DNA of 64,000 bases, from NCBI RefSeq assembly GCF_910596095.1, contig NC_056550.1, positions 6,038,501 through 6,102,500 on the forward strand, read 5' to 3'. How positions within the stretch are numbered: the stretch's first letter is position 1; each line of letters opens with the position of its first letter. Source of the stretch: Thunnus maccoyii. Lineage: Eukaryota > Chordata > Actinopteri > Scombriformes > Scombridae. Both the position numbers and the translations under genes were made by a program. Below are positions 33,101 to 45,991 of this stretch, piece after piece. The notes beneath the pieces were generated by a model that was given only the letters and a program-made list of their open reading frames with translations, ran no database searches and was not told the DNA's origin.

Positions 33101-33891
33101 ACTCATTCGATTCATTTTTTACAACAAGCCGTCACTTTACTGTTTGTGATACACATCTTTCAGTCTGGTTTCTTAATGCCGAATAGATCGATGAAGCGAT
33201 AACAGAAGAATAATGGAGCATATGCAGTACAATTCAAACTTCCTCGCCATTGTGCTGCACTCTCACAGACTAATAATGCCCTGACCCCTCCATAATCACT
33301 CAAATTATTTGGCCACTAAGACCTACTTTCAGCTCCAAAACAATCACCTCCCTCACTGTGTGATCTATTATCAAAAGGCAGGAGTGTGTCACCAGAGCTG
33401 TTTCCCAAGCACACAACCTGGAATCAAAACTGGATCCAATTAAGGTGCACATAAAGACATCTGCTGTAAGATAAGACTTATCACATTTTCGGGTACATTT
33501 TTGTGTTCTTTCTTATCTATGATGCAGCAAAGGCCAACATGTTCTTTACCAAGGTTTCATCCACCAACATCCCATATTTTCTCCATACCAAGGGCCCAAA
33601 TATCTATCAACCATTTGACCCAAAACCCACTTTATAGGATTCTGTTTGAAGGAATAATGAAATAATAAAAATATTCAGTCACAGTGGGATTACCAGAGGG
33701 ATTACAGTATCCTTCGTCATGCTGGGGCCCCCCTCATCGACCCTTAGTGGACCCCTGACCCCACTTGCTCCACCCACAACGTGCCTATATTCTAAACAAA
33801 CTTCATAATAATGTGAAAAAGGTAAACCTACCTTACTCTTGACCTCTGCAGACAGTCCGAAGGCCGGGCCGCTCCTGAAATGTGTTGACAT
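24165..33891 (-). CDS. cnn1: Calponin 1 (seven coding exons)
   Basis: Actin-binding protein that restrains actomyosin ATPase in smooth muscle. Minus-strand coding exons are 33891-33832, 28746-28625, 28493-28427, 26825-26688, 26291-26175, 25823-25677 and 24410-24165, joining in frame to 298 residues (human CNN1 297). Domains: N-terminal [15 protein letters not shown] domain about 25-130 with [21 protein letters not shown] and [12 protein letters not shown]; then three calponin (CLIK) repeats, each IxLQMGTNKxASQxGM, with MGTNK at 169, 209 and 248. The body is CNN1-like ([17 protein letters not shown]). The tail [13 protein letters not shown] is acidic and ends in a QYSD reminiscent of CNN3. Orthology to CNN1 rests on body sequence plus elof1 linkage; a fish cnn1a/b assignment cannot be made here. 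Confidence 0.94.
24550..24597. repeat. (ATT)n/(GTT)n microsatellite
   Basis: ATT array turning into GTT units. Confidence 0.9.
24835..25080. repeat. Diverged minisatellite, roughly 40-bp units
   Basis: Repeated phrases ATCCATTACCTTTAGCTAAC, ATCCATTAGTTTGAGCCA, TTTCACCATTTACC, CATTTATCGTTACTTTAAGC and AGTCATTACTTCTAGCC follow each other. The period is about 30-45 bp and strongly decayed. Confidence 0.55.
26826..28426 (-). other. cnn1 intron within the CH-domain region
   Basis: 1.6 kb AT-rich intron with no recognised element. A near-CArG CCTTAAAAGC occurs at 28199-28208. Confidence 0.6.
30533..31453. mobile_element. 'AAGTACTTAAGTA' family element, copy B
   Basis: About 920 bp beginning CAGTTGTGGAAGAAGTACTC and ending AGTACTTGAGTAAATGTACT followed by a degraded CAGCACTG. 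The middle carries CAACCTGGGGGTCGCGCCCC and AAAGGGTCACAATATAAATC, homologous to copy A. Confidence 0.75.
31877..31886. promoter_or_regulatory. Perfect CArG box in cnn1 intron 1
   Basis: CCTTAAAAGG fits the serum response factor consensus CC(A/T)6GG exactly. Intronic CArG elements are reported to be needed for mammalian calponin-1 smooth-muscle expression. This site is outside the repeat copies and is the only perfect match I found in the intron. Confidence 0.55.
32371..32970. mobile_element. 'AAGTACTTAAGTA' family element, copy C (inverted orientation)
   Basis: Starts CAGTAGTGGAATGTAACTGT and ends TAAGTCCACCACTG. The internal GGAAATATTGTACTTTTTACTCC is the reverse of segments in copies A and D. 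It is interrupted by an 82-bp palindromic element at 32411-32492. Confidence 0.75.
32411..32492. mobile_element. 82-bp Tc1-like palindromic MITE nested in copy C
   Basis: Two arms of 32 bp, starting TACAGTACCAGTCAAA and ending TTTGACTGGTACTGTA, pair with 29 of 32 matches around an 18-bp loop. TA at both borders fits Tc1/mariner insertion. It can fold into a long hairpin. Confidence 0.8.
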
Positions 33892-34084
33892 TCTGTTGTT
33901 TTTGTCTATTTACAGTCAGAGCAGAGGGAGCTTTAAAAATGGAGCAGCAGGTTTCAGCTCTCTGTCCGGGGCAGGGGAAGCACACAGAAAAAGTCCCGAA
34001 CAAATCCGTGGATATCTCCTTTTATTCTTCGTAGTCGTGCTCGGACCTGCTGGTGAGGCGTTTGGGCAACTTTCCGACACTTTT

Positions 34085-34150
34085 CTGAATCTTTTTTAAA
34101 CTCTTCCCATGTGTGTGCTCTCTGATTGGCTGCGGCCGCCGTCCAATCCG
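34085..34150 (-). promoter_or_regulatory. Candidate cnn1 promoter
   Basis: Upstream of the ATG exon are a TTTAAAAAAG stretch (minus strand, about 34091-34100), an inverted and a direct CCAAT (34124-34128 and 34143-34147) and GC-rich DNA. The transcription start would fall near 34050-34070. Assigned by position only. Confidence 0.35.
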
Positions 34151-34749
34151 GACGCAGCCTCCTCTGATCGGGGGGAGTGATGTCACCGCTCGGGTATTAG
34201 ATTTAATCAGTGTCACTTTTTCCACCTTCGGGCAAGTTAGGGATGCTTTTTACTCGTGTTCAGATGCACTTTGCTAAAGTTATGTCATTGTCATATTCAG
34301 TTATCAGTCATAGCCTTAAAATGCATGTCAGGATCAATACCAAACATTTCCCCCCATCTGATTTAACTGTGATGAATCATCAAATATTTCAGTAAACCTA
34401 TACAAGTATACTGTATGTTAATCCACATAGAGATAATATAATGATATCCTACTAGAGAAGAAAGGTATTTTAAAAATGAAAAAATATTAGATTATTAAAG
34501 GACTGAATATCGCTAGTGCTTACCATAACCATCAATAATAATATGCCTTGACAGAATGCTCACAATGCTAAAACATTGATGTTTTGCAGGTAATATTTCC
34601 CTGGTTAAACATCTTACTTAAGATCATGAGCTTGCTAACATTTGCTAATTAGACAAAGTGCAGCTCAGGTTAATTAGTTTTGCAGGTATTTGGTCATAAA
34701 CCTAAATATAAAAAAGTTTTGGGCTTGATGATGACACTAAATGAAAAGT

Positions 34750-35060
34750 GAGAGAGTCACTGATGTCATATGAACTTGTCCTCCAAGGACCTTGAATATC
34801 TGTAGTAAATGCCAAGGTAATCCATTCAATTTTTCACAACAAGAATGTGAACTTTATGGTGGCGCTAAGGAAAAAGTCAGAGGATCACAAAAGTCATTAG
34901 GATATACACAATATATCGTCTTGGGACCATGAATGTCTGTATAAAATTTCATGGCAATCAATCGTTGTTGAGATATTTCAGTCTGGACCAACAGACAGAC
35001 TGACATCACCATCCATATTTCATGCCATCCAGGACATTTAGATGTGTGATGTTCTCCTAA
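34750..35060. repeat. Old interspersed repeat fragment
   Basis: Contains GGACCATGAATGTCTGTATA, AAATTTCATGGCAATCAATC and GAGATATTTCAGTCTGGACC. These phrases are common in fish interspersed repeats; class not assigned. Confidence 0.5.
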
Positions 35061-36159
35061 AAGGTAGGATACATTAGGTGGTTATTGAACTTTACATGTC
35101 TGAAATGTCCTATAATTCATTTTCACTGCATTCTCAATGGTGCAATGATTTTTACATTTCAGTTTTATCTAAACCTGCTTATGGACACCTTTTGCATGCT
35201 AGTAGAGGGTCACTATAATGTCTGAAAGATAGGTCAAGTTGAGTTATGAAATTATGATTGTTGACAAAATAATCTCACGACAAGGTCCATGTAGTAGCTT
35301 TTGTGGAGTTTTCAATTGTATCCCAAGATCTGTTGTCATGGAATGTTAGATATTCAAACTTCCACTCTTCTGAGCGCTTCAAGGACTTCTCATCTATGTT
35401 GATATTCATACTTGACCTTGTAAACAGCAGCTGACGATACAATCTCACAAGATCAATGTAGTATCTGTTCTGTTCTCATTCAGTGGTATCAAATGATCAT
35501 TTCAATCTCAATTTTTAAGCCAACATGAATGAAAAGTCCCAAAACTGTTTCCAAGGTCAAAAATGAACTTTCAGTCCCAGTGTTAGATGGATTTAGGTTT
35601 TTACTCTATTTAGGTTTTAGTTGTAAACATGTGAGCTATTTGGGGTTTGATTTGAATTATTCAAGACACTCATAACCTACATGCCTGTACACTAACCTTC
35701 ACTTGTTCTCTGTGTTATTTTACATGTTTCACACTTTGAGAACCTTGCAGGTCCTGGACAGGTTTTGCTTTATCTGCATTACAACACAGGGATGCTGGAG
35801 GAGTGTTGATAAAATCCACTATTTCACTTTCAATGGATGCTGTTATACTGGTTTCTAGATTTTCTTCTTCACAAATCTCTCTTCACACCATTAACCACAA
35901 AGACATTAACACTAACCAACTAACTGAAAAACTACCATCAGCATCTTGGTGACAATGATCTGAAACACATTTTGACCACATTCATTCTTTAATTGTAAAA
36001 GTGCTTCAGATGATCACTTAGTATCTTTCAGTATGCAAAATGTTATAATTCATTTTACATTTTTTCACTTTTATCCCTTAAAATATGGTATAATTTGGTT
36101 TCACAGGGTGAATAAAGTTGGCTCCAGAATTATAATTTCTTATCAAAATTCACAATTAA

Positions 36160-36600
36160 AAGAATAGTTGGACATTTTTTGATATATATGCTATGAAATA
36201 TGCTAACTCTTTCAAACCTAGAAATAGTCTGCCACATAACCCCCCATAAGATGATGAATTGTCTTTTTCACATTTAGGTATTTGTATGGCTTAAACGAAC
36301 AAGACATAAGGTGTTGATTAGTGAGTGTTGGCAGGCAGATTTTCTTACCTGGACAGAAACAGGCTAGCTGTTTCCTTGTTTCCAGTCTTTGTTCTAAGCT
36401 AAGCTAACTGGTTGCTGGCAGTAGCTTCATATCTACAGTACAAACATGAGAGTGGCATCATTATTCTCGTCTAACTCTTGGCAAGCTGTTTCGAAATGTT
36501 TCCAGTCTTTGTGCTAAGCTAACTGACTTCTAGCTGTAGCCTTAAATTTAACACACAGATATGAAAGTGGTATCAATGTTCTCGTCTAATGCAGGGCCAC
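36160..36600. repeat. Interspersed repeat with internal duplication
   Basis: Reverse-oriented relative of 10985-11235. The phrase GTTTCCAGTCTTTGTnCTAAGCT plus ATGAnAGTGGnATCA and TTCTCGTCTAA occurs twice, about 120 bp apart, so the element duplicated internally. Confidence 0.6.
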
Positions 36601-39559
36601 AAAGTGAATAAGCATTTTTTTTTAAAAAATGTAAAAGTCATTTTTTTCTTTTAAAGTAACAACCTTTTCTTAGGGGAGAATCCTGAAAAATCAGTTTAAA
36701 ATACTCTTACATTAAGAAGAGTGGCATTGGCCACCTTGAATTCTTTTCTCTCCAGTTGTTGAAACCAGAATATACAGTGCATGTACTGTATACCCATAAA
36801 CTGCTGTGGGATTGATTGCAGCATATTTGACATGTGTTTGACTGTGCGTGGAAGCTACTGTTGGGCTTCTGACGTCACTCTGGGAACAATGAGGTGGTTT
36901 TCTATTTTACTCCAGTGTGTTACTCCTCTCTCTCTCGGCCATAGGCAGGCAGGCGGATGACAAGGACAAGAATGCGGCAGATTCAGGGGGTCTCAGTAGT
37001 GGAAAGAGTCAGAGGGGGGATGGAGGAGGTGGCTCAACTTCTCCCTAAACAGCATGATTCACCCTCTCCTCTCTCTTTTGTGTGTGTTTGTGTGTGTGTC
37101 ACTACCAGACGCATGGCTGGCATGGCGGATGTAGCTGGAGAGGAACATTCTGGAAAAGGCCAGAGATGGAAGGATGAAAGAAAGAGGGACAGACCGAGTT
37201 ACAGTAAAGGGGATATGTGGCTGCGGTGGTGGTGATGGACAATGAAAGAGTGCAGACGCAAGATTACTGGACATACACTGTTACCCAGTAACAATGCAAA
37301 GGGCTTCAATCAGTCGGTGGAGGAATTACACACAAACACACACACAGCTGAAAATAATTACTGCAAAGCAATGGTCTGCATGACAGACTTGCACTGACCA
37401 CAACACTACAGTTATGTTCACAATGTAACACTGCAGCTGTGATATTTCTTGGAAAAGAAAAGTGCCAGGTGACTGAGGAATAAAAACACACATCACATGA
37501 CCTTTTCTGTTGGAAATATGGAAAATTAGTTTAACTTCAGTTTAGTCCAGCAACTGATTTATACTGATCCCACAGCAACAAACACAGATAGAGATGTGGC
37601 ATGATGGACAAATCTGATTAAGGGAGAGTAGCAGGTGTCATCGCAAGATGTTTATTCACTAATACACCTGAGATATGATATCTTAACATTGTGTTTTACA
37701 GCAGGTGCCTATAGAGAGAGGTAACACTGCAGACAGCCTGATGAGCGCCATGGTCATGGCTACTTTTGAAGACACTGAAGTCCCCTCTTCTGTAATGTTT
37801 CTGGGGATTTTAACAACCTGAGAAATAGTGTAAGTTCTGTAATCACACATGGTGGATTTGAAGGCTGATTCTGACATTTTTACACTAAATATTTTCATAT
37901 TTGGCTGTTTTTTGCCAGAAAATATTAAATAAAAATATAATAATACAATATAATAAAGGGATTTATTATTTCTCCACCAGAATTACATCCTGGCAGTGTG
38001 TAGAAGGCTATGATATGATTTACAGAAAGTATAATTAAGATTAAGAAAAGTAAAGTAAAATATTTAGCATTTCACATGCACACTGCACAGGTCAAATCTG
38101 GATGCATGACCTCAGTATTTTATAATACCCTGGCTACAGCCTTGATGAGCTCAGTGCTCCAATAACCAGCTAGTAAAATCCAACAGAGAAGAATACAGAA
38201 ACACCATAATGGACCTCATTAACTGGTTAATCTTCTACCTCATGCGATTAAAATTTAGTCTAAGTTTTATTTTTGTCATTTGTAATTTTTCTAAGATGAA
38301 TCAAGGTTATCAAAGCACATTAGGTTACCATAAACAGCCTGCTGGAATATAGAAATCTGCATACGAAAGCATAGAGATTTAGAGACTCATTTATGCATGC
38401 TCTTTCTCTCTCACACACACACATATACACATACACACACACACACACTAAGCGAGGGTCTTATAAACATTTCACAGAGAGAAGAAGAAGCACACTCATG
38501 GAATTTGGACACTTTATTTGGGCATGATGGGAGAAGGGAAGGGCCTAAGTCGGCTGGGAGAGGGATAAAGATGTAATGTCTTGTGAAGGAGGAATCCCTC
38601 ACACTAAAAATAACAGACTACAGTCTGATATTCACTGCGAGGTGGGCTTTGCTGTTTACGTTGGCTCATTTGTTCATTTGTCACTTTGGCTAATCGGCTA
38701 CTTCTGGGTGCATTTACTGCGTTGCAAAGTGTCATGTGGATGGTAGCTGATGAGTAAAGAGGCCTCATTTAAGGGAAAGACAATAAATGTGTCACCGTTT
38801 TATCAACTAGAGGGAGAAATTCTGTGATAATGTGCTTTGTATTAACAGTGTTCTTACTTTAAATGGCTGTAGGTGTTTTATGAGACTGTGTTTTTCAATG
38901 ACTAAGTTTGGATGGCAAGAGCAGTTTAACTGTTTCACTCTTGATTTACAATTTCTAATTTCCACTGGGACGGAAACATACACACAGAAAAAGTATTTCA
39001 CAGTGAAGACATACATCAGCAAAGGTTGATTCAGGTTGAAGTTTTGAGTCATGAAACGTGACATAATGCAGACGAGAGTTTCAAGGATGAAAACTGTTTA
39101 GGGAGAACGATGCAAAAACACAGACAGGGAGGGAGAGGAGGAGATAGAGGGGGAGATTAATACAGTTTCAGAAACTCAGAAGGGCATTTCCACAGTAAGC
39201 TGTTTCTCCCTCCCTCCAACCCACCCACCGACCCCTCTCCTCACTCCACTTCGTCTGGCTATTTATGGTAGAAGGCCTCAAGATCCTACGTAACACAGAG
39301 AGAGAGTTCTGAAGGCTGAGTTCATGGCATTATAATTCCAACCTGTCGTTACAGTAGGACAGGACGCTTCAAACAAACCTGGATTTGGTCAATAAAACCA
39401 CAAGCGTCCACACAAACATATTCAATCACTAGTAAGTGTGCTCGCCTTCAGCCACGCACGCTCATGTTATTGTAATTATATCGTTATTACTTTTCTTTTT
39501 CTTATTCTTCTGGACACTTTCTTTTCTTCAGCCACTTAAACACACAAATGTTTAAATGA

Positions 39560-40290
39560 AGTTTCCTCTTCAAACTTCATTAGCTTACACTTTAAATATT
39601 TGACCTATGAATATATTATTCACTGACACTTCAACTGCTTTCACGTATTACGTGTCAGCATGACACAGCTGATTTTATTCTTAAACTGAGTTAAACTTCT
39701 TTCAGATCTTCCACAAAGGAAATTTCAACTACTTTTACCATTCACTTCAACTGCTTTTGTCTCTTGGCTTCACCTGACATTTTAACTCACTTAAATACTA
39801 CTTCAACTCCCACAACTTCCACTGCTTTCACTGTTTACACTTCGGCTGATATCTTCTTTCAGTTTATACACTTGAACTGGCACTAATTTCTCTCTAGACT
39901 TCCACTTCACTTTTGCCCTTCAACTATGTCAACATACTTTCATAGAAACGTCATTCCAAATTTACTTATTCTTCAAACCTCATTATCTTACTCTAACTAC
40001 AAAGTACTTTCATCATTTTCACTGACACTTGAACTGATTTTATTCTTAAACTTTCAGATACTCAGCTTCTTCCACAACTGTAACACAACTAGGTTTACCA
40101 ATTATGCATTAACTGACACTGCAACTGCTTTCAATATTTAAACTTCAAGACACAGTTCATACACAATTGACTTCAATTACTTTCACTGCTTACATGTCAG
40201 CTGTTACTTCAACTGATATTTTCTTCCAGTTGTAACACATGAATTGGCTCTAATTTCTTTCAGGACTTCCACTTCAAATGAAACTTCTAG
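39560..40290. repeat. Diverged tandem duplication, unit about 365 bp
   Basis: CTGATTTTATTCTTAAACT recurs at 39669 and 40034. A CTGATAT-TTCTT-CAG...ACTTCCACTTCA block recurs at 39845 and 40213. Offsets are 365 and 368 bp. Within each unit short CACTTCAACTGCTTTCA-like motifs also recur. Confidence 0.65.
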
Positions 40291-41999
40291 GTCAATTGAT
40301 CAGTGACACTTCTGTTGACATTTCAACTTCTTTCTGTGTTTGAACCTCAGCTGACACTTCAGCTCCTTTCAACAACTGAAGCATCAACTTCACTCTATTA
40401 ATTCACTTAAAATGACACTTCGACTTCATTCAGTGCTTACTCTTCAGCTGAAACTTCCATTTTTTCAGTACTTCCACTTGTAACTACGAATTGAACGTAT
40501 TTTGGTATTTATATTTCACCTGCCACTTCAACTGTTCAAGTATTTCAACAGTTAAAAATGTGTCAACTGCAAAATTTCAGCAGCACACACACATTCAGAA
40601 AATTCAGCCTTTTCTAGTTAGAACTATCTGAAGATGTGGTCTCTGCTTTGTGCCACAGGTACCTGTGAAGTGGTGATGTAGGACAAAATGGGAACCATCC
40701 TTGGTTTGAGTTGTTTTCACACATCTTAATCTTGGCCCTTACTCACAGGCTGGGACAGGCTCATGACATCTTTGGGTGAGGTAGGTGGTGACAGTCAGGT
40801 GCTGCCTGTTAACAAGCTGGTTTAAAAGTCATTTCGATCAACGCCAGCCAAGGGTTTAAGCACCTTGTAAAATTGGCTTCGTTTACAGCCTCTCTAAAGC
40901 CTGGAATGTTGATTTTTGATATGTTTTTGTTTCCCCAAGTCTGGGAAAGGTCTTCAGCATGAATTCCTCCTGAAATAGGCATATCCCTATAATCTATTTA
41001 TTTGAACATAACTGGCTCAATATACTGTGGTGGCTGGCTTGTGCTTACAAGAAACAAAACACATATATTGGAACTTGTTAAGTAGGAAAGAGATGACTTG
41101 ACATTTATAGACATGAATTCATTAAGTTAAAATGTCTCACAAACATAGCTGACAGAGGGTAAACACCCATGAGAGGCTGGTGCTCTCTTGCAGATTAAAC
41201 AGCACAAACGCTGAGGTATGCTGCACATGCTTCTTTGTGTGCTTGTAACGTGATAGTAATTATGTTAAACCGGGTGACGACAGACAGAATGTTTATGTCA
41301 TGTGCAGGTGTGTTTTTCTGTGTACACGACAAGCAGGTGATGATATTAATCCTGTGCATGAGTGAAGTTGAGTGGTAATTCTGCACTATGAATGTGTGCT
41401 GTAGTAGCAGAGGAAATTTTCATTGAGTCTCTGTTACGTGACCATGTTTGGTAAAGCTCCTCAGGCACGGACTCTGACCAAGCCCCTTGACCAACTGTGT
41501 GCACACACACACACACAGAAGAGATGGTTTCAATCACAGACCTACTGTGGCTCAGACCCCTCCAAATATTTCACTCTCCACGCTCCTTCATATCTCTCTT
41601 TCATCCCTATTTCAGTCAATCCTCTCGTTTGACGCTTTTATACTCAGTCTGTGCTTCTCTTTTCCTTTTTTGCTGAATATCTCCATCTCTTTCCTCACAC
41701 ACACACACTCACACTTAAAAAAAAACACATGGAGCAGGGGGTACATGCCACTGTGGTGCTAAGTACCAGTAGCTGGTCTTGGCTTGCCTGGGTAGAAGTG
41801 TCATACTATCAGCCCACAGCTAACAAATGACTGGAACAGCCTAGATGCATTATACTGTATGCAACAGGTCGTTCCCATGCTGACATCATGGCTCAGAAAC
41901 CAAGAATGGGAAACTGATGTACTAGTGCGGAAGTAAATAAGAAAGGATAAACATTTAACTGTGAAGTCACAATGAAAGAGTCCAGCAGCTGTTTTCTCT

Positions 42000-44900
42000 C
42001 ATCTTCAACTTTATTGAAGAACACTTTCAAGTAAGTCTCAGCTTTCAGCACTACAATTACATGATCATTAGTAGTGGTCATTGTAGACGACAACCATCCG
42101 AGTCACAAGGTGATGCTCAGACAGGGACCCAAAAGGCCTGTGTGTAGTGTAGTGTAGTGCTGTTTCACATTAAAATCTCCAGAGAAAAAAAAAAAAAAAA
42201 AAAAAAGACAGATCATAACAAGAAATTGCACTGAATTAAAAGACAAAATAAAAAGGGAAGGAAAATAAGCCACACTGGCAAGTCATTCAAAGAAAAAAAA
42301 AAAATCAACTGGTAAGTCATTTGATTATCAGTTTGTCATTCTTAACTGTTATACAAATGTTGTCATCTTTGTGACACTGAAATTCATTCCATCCTATTTT
42401 ATTGTTCACCTAGGATCAGTCCATGGAGAAATCAAAGACTTAAAAACAAACAAAAATGGGGCAAAAATAATACTTGCCTAAATACCACGTGTAACCTTGA
42501 GAAGACCTGCAGAGTTTACCATTTCAGTACCGAATTCTGACGCAGCTTTGTCATAATGTACCTCAGAGAGAAGTGACATCCTGTCATCCAAATGAAGTGG
42601 TTTCCTTAGCACAGTGTGCATCTGGTAGCAATATTTGATCACAGAACAGGACATTTTTGATATATATATATATTCATTATAGAATATAATGAATGTTGGC
42701 CTCCCCAAAGAAACAAAAGGCAATGTGGTTGTTCTAACCTGATACAATACTTAGTACAGAATACAGATCATGGCCTTACAATAGCAGCCTTATCAAATTA
42801 TTTATTCATTCTGTCAATTCTCAAACAGCCCCAGATTGTGAGATACAGCACAAATATGAGGGCTTGAAATATAGTCTGTAGAAAACCCTGACAAGTACAA
42901 AAACTCCCAGTTCAACAGTTTTTCCAGTCTGTAGACAACCAAGTAGACAACGTACTTTAGTTTTAACTTTGTGCATGAGACCTGCACCACAGAGCAGTCT
43001 CAGTCTAAACTCAAAGACATCCAACATCACTGGTCAGCCAGTCTCAAGATATCTCCCACACTTTAGTCAGATTCTTCTAGTTCCTTGACTGAACGATATT
43101 ACAGTTTTATTCTACAACTATTCACAGCTTTGAGTTTAGGAGGCTGGAGAAATGAGATGTTAGCCTACCCATTAATTATCTGTATATCTTAAAGAGCTTA
43201 TGTCAAAAAAATATATTTTGATTTTCATTCTCATCACCTTGGATACTGTAAGCTCATTTTAATGCCACTAAATAACTCATGACAACATTCATAGAGACAT
43301 ACCCCTGTATTCAAGAAAGCAACAAATCAACACAAAACAGGCTCCCCGAGAGGGATCAGCTTTGGATTATAATACTTGGCCGGATTAATCATTGTGCAGG
43401 CAGATTATAAAAATATATACATAGAGTATACATATGGAGTACAGAGGAGTTAATAATGAAAATCGAATCACTGGATATTACATTAAAAAGGTCATGCTAA
43501 TCCAAATCTGACTGTGTCACATCCACCGTTAGTGTAAAGGCACCAGATACTGTAGCCCCTCCTCTGCGGTGACAGACAGAAATACAGGAGATCACTGAGT
43601 TATTGCTCCGCAGGGAGTGTGCTTTTTAGTTCCACAGTGAAAACACAGACATTCTCAGACTATTATAACTACCCATCCTAGTAGAGAGACAAAGACTTGA
43701 GCAAGAAGGAAACAGGAGTAAACGTGCAAGCAGAGTACAAACTTATCCTTTGTAGATTTCCATCCCTATCATCTATTTCTAGTTGTGTGGCAAATCTGAA
43801 ACACCCTCTTGTATTTCTGTCTGTCATGACATCAGCTATGAAGTTATTAGTGTCTGCTGACAAGAGTACAACAACAAGACTGTAATGAATTTGTAGAACC
43901 AAGCAATGCCAACTGGCATACAGAGAATGTGGTGACAATTAGTGGGTTAGCATACGCAGAAGGTACCTGCATGTGTATATACAGACATGCAGGTAGAGAA
44001 GGGAATCAAAAATACATGCTTTCAGTATGCTCTGAGAGGCAAAAACATTAACTGTTTTGGAAGACAGACCCCCTTTCTGCATTAGATTAATGCAATTAAT
44101 ATTTAGATGTTATTCATCTATGTTGACTATTCACTAAGGCATCACAGAATCTTACCATGCTCTATACTGATGACTTACTCTACAGAAAAACAAAACATGC
44201 AGATTGCCACATTGCATTTAACAGCAACAGCATATTGAACCAGTCTGTGCTGTTGTCTACTTTTTGAAAAATATCATATTGCTAGCATTTCTATCGCTGA
44301 AATTCTGCAAAAAAAAAAAAAAAGAAGAGCACCATGTCTGTGTTTTAGAAGGGCACCATATACCGTGACATTTGTATGTGTAGTTTGCACGCTAGGCTAT
44401 GCATTTGCAAAAATGAAGAAGGTAGAGGGAAAAAGTTTACACACACGCACATCCACCTGCCTTCCTCAATTAGGTTCTCAGAGTCACTGAGAACAGAGTA
44501 AATGGGAGTGTAAAAGCCTCCCATGGGTGTTTCTCTAGAAAGATACACTAGACACAGTTTTGCAAGAAAAGTGATGCCACTTTGTTTCCCTGCGTTGGCT
44601 GGGAGAAGCTTTAGAGACGGTTAGCAGAGAGAGAGAAGGGCAGAGAAAAGCTCTCTCAGGCCCTCTGAACCAGTGATATCACAAACGATACCATTTTAAA
44701 GGCTAAAATCACTCTTCACAGTAAAAAGAAAAAAAAACCAAAACAAAACAACAACATCAGATTGATTAATTAACTTGTGACGAAGGGATTGACGAAGTCA
44801 TTGTAAGGCAGGGGGAGAGGTAGAACAAAACCAAAAGTTCAGGCTGGATAGTGGAGCCCTATCCAGTGAGGCAGCGGGTTGTGATAAATGTAATATGAGT

Positions 44901-45991
44901 TAGACATGTTATCGTGACTGCTGAGGGCTTGAGGCTGTGTAAAATAAGAAAACAAAGAGAGCTCCAGACTGGCGGCCGTACACGAGGAGAGCGGAGTATA
45001 ACACAGTGACGCCAGTACGATGAATACTGAAAAGGCTAAATCGTCCTGTGAGAAGCTAGAAGATGTTGGAGAGTCTCTCATCCGTGTGTCTTTCTCTCTC
45101 CTGCATGCATATTCTTAGGTTAGAGTGTTTTCTGAATTGTAGTCCAAATCATAAAGAGGTTGGAGGGGCATGGCTGGTGATATAGGCAGGCGCCACTTGT
45201 TACAAGGAGGCCACAGCAGGTGATACTATAGAAGAGGCATTATGGTGGTATTCTCTCTGTCTGTCTGTCTGTCCTTTTGTGAGGTCTGATGAGTTTAAGA
45301 CAAGAGCCCTATAGATTCACAAACGCTGTATGGATCGGATGTGAGACTTTACTCTGTAGGCCATGTCTCCTCAAATGTGGACGGAGTATGAAAGGGGCAG
45401 CAGAAGGAGCCTTCAGTCATTCAGGAGCGATAGCGTGCGAGGGATGGTTGTCTACTGAAGGGGCTAAGCTCTGTTAGACTTTGTGATCTTGTTACTCCAC
45501 AATTATTGCTTTCCTGTCTTTCACAGGCACTTCAGAGGATTGGGCTTTGGCTGAAGTTGAGAGTGAGAGGAAGCTGAGGGGGGAGACGGGTTGGGGATGA
45601 CAGAAGGATGGTGGTGGTGGCGACGATAGAGGCGAGTGACAGATGGAGTTAAAAGTGTGCTTGTGAGCTCTACCTTGTTATCTGCAACCAAAAGCTATCA
45701 CCCAGCAGGATACTAATCTGTCAGTGAACAACAGTGAGGCTGCAAAGGCTGGTTCTTGAGCGAGTCAAAGAGCAGTCCCCTTGTCTCGTGTCAGGGTGTG
45801 GACCTGAGGACTCATTGCCCGTCCACTAGCCAACTTCAAGGAGATCAAGAGCTGAGGTTGGGGATTGGTGGGTGGGGGGAGGGAGGGACACAGAGGCTTC
45901 AGCAAAAAGAGAGAGGCTGTGAGGTTCCTGGATGTCCAGCCTCCCTCCCTGCTTATGTCCTTCGTCCCAGTGTTCTCTGCTCTACATGTCT
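42000..45991 (-). other. Possible long 3' UTR of the TLC-domain gene
   Basis: No coding exon and no mobile element recognised. Minus-strand AATAAA hexamers lie at 43105-43110, 42801-42806, 42398-42403 and 42010-42015, which would give a 2.9-4.0 kb 3' UTR. This is inference only. Confidence 0.3.
42186..42206. repeat. A homopolymer
   Basis: Run of about 20 A. Confidence 0.9.

Larger units (their letters stand above)
28747..33831 (-). other. cnn1 first intron
   Basis: 5.1 kb intron. It holds element copies B (30533-31453) and C (32371-32970) and, between them, a repeat-poor island around 31460-32370 carrying a perfect CArG box. The 168-residue plus-strand open frame at 29745-30251 runs through CA and CT simple repeats and shows no domain; I do not count it as a gene. 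Confidence 0.7.
34200..41999. other. Large intergenic region between cnn1 and the TLC-domain gene
   Basis: About 7.8 kb without a supportable gene. It includes old repeat fragments (34750-35060, 36160-36600), simple TG/CA tracts (37078-37100, 38412-38450), a purine-rich stretch near 39120-39170 and a diverged tandem duplication at 39560-40290. Small open frames such as 36957-37235 are low-complexity and unsupported. Confidence 0.65.

Noticed and set aside
36957..37235. 92-codon open frame with an acidic/basic low-complexity product
   Set aside because: It overlaps TG repeats and purine-rich DNA, with no splice partners and no motif.
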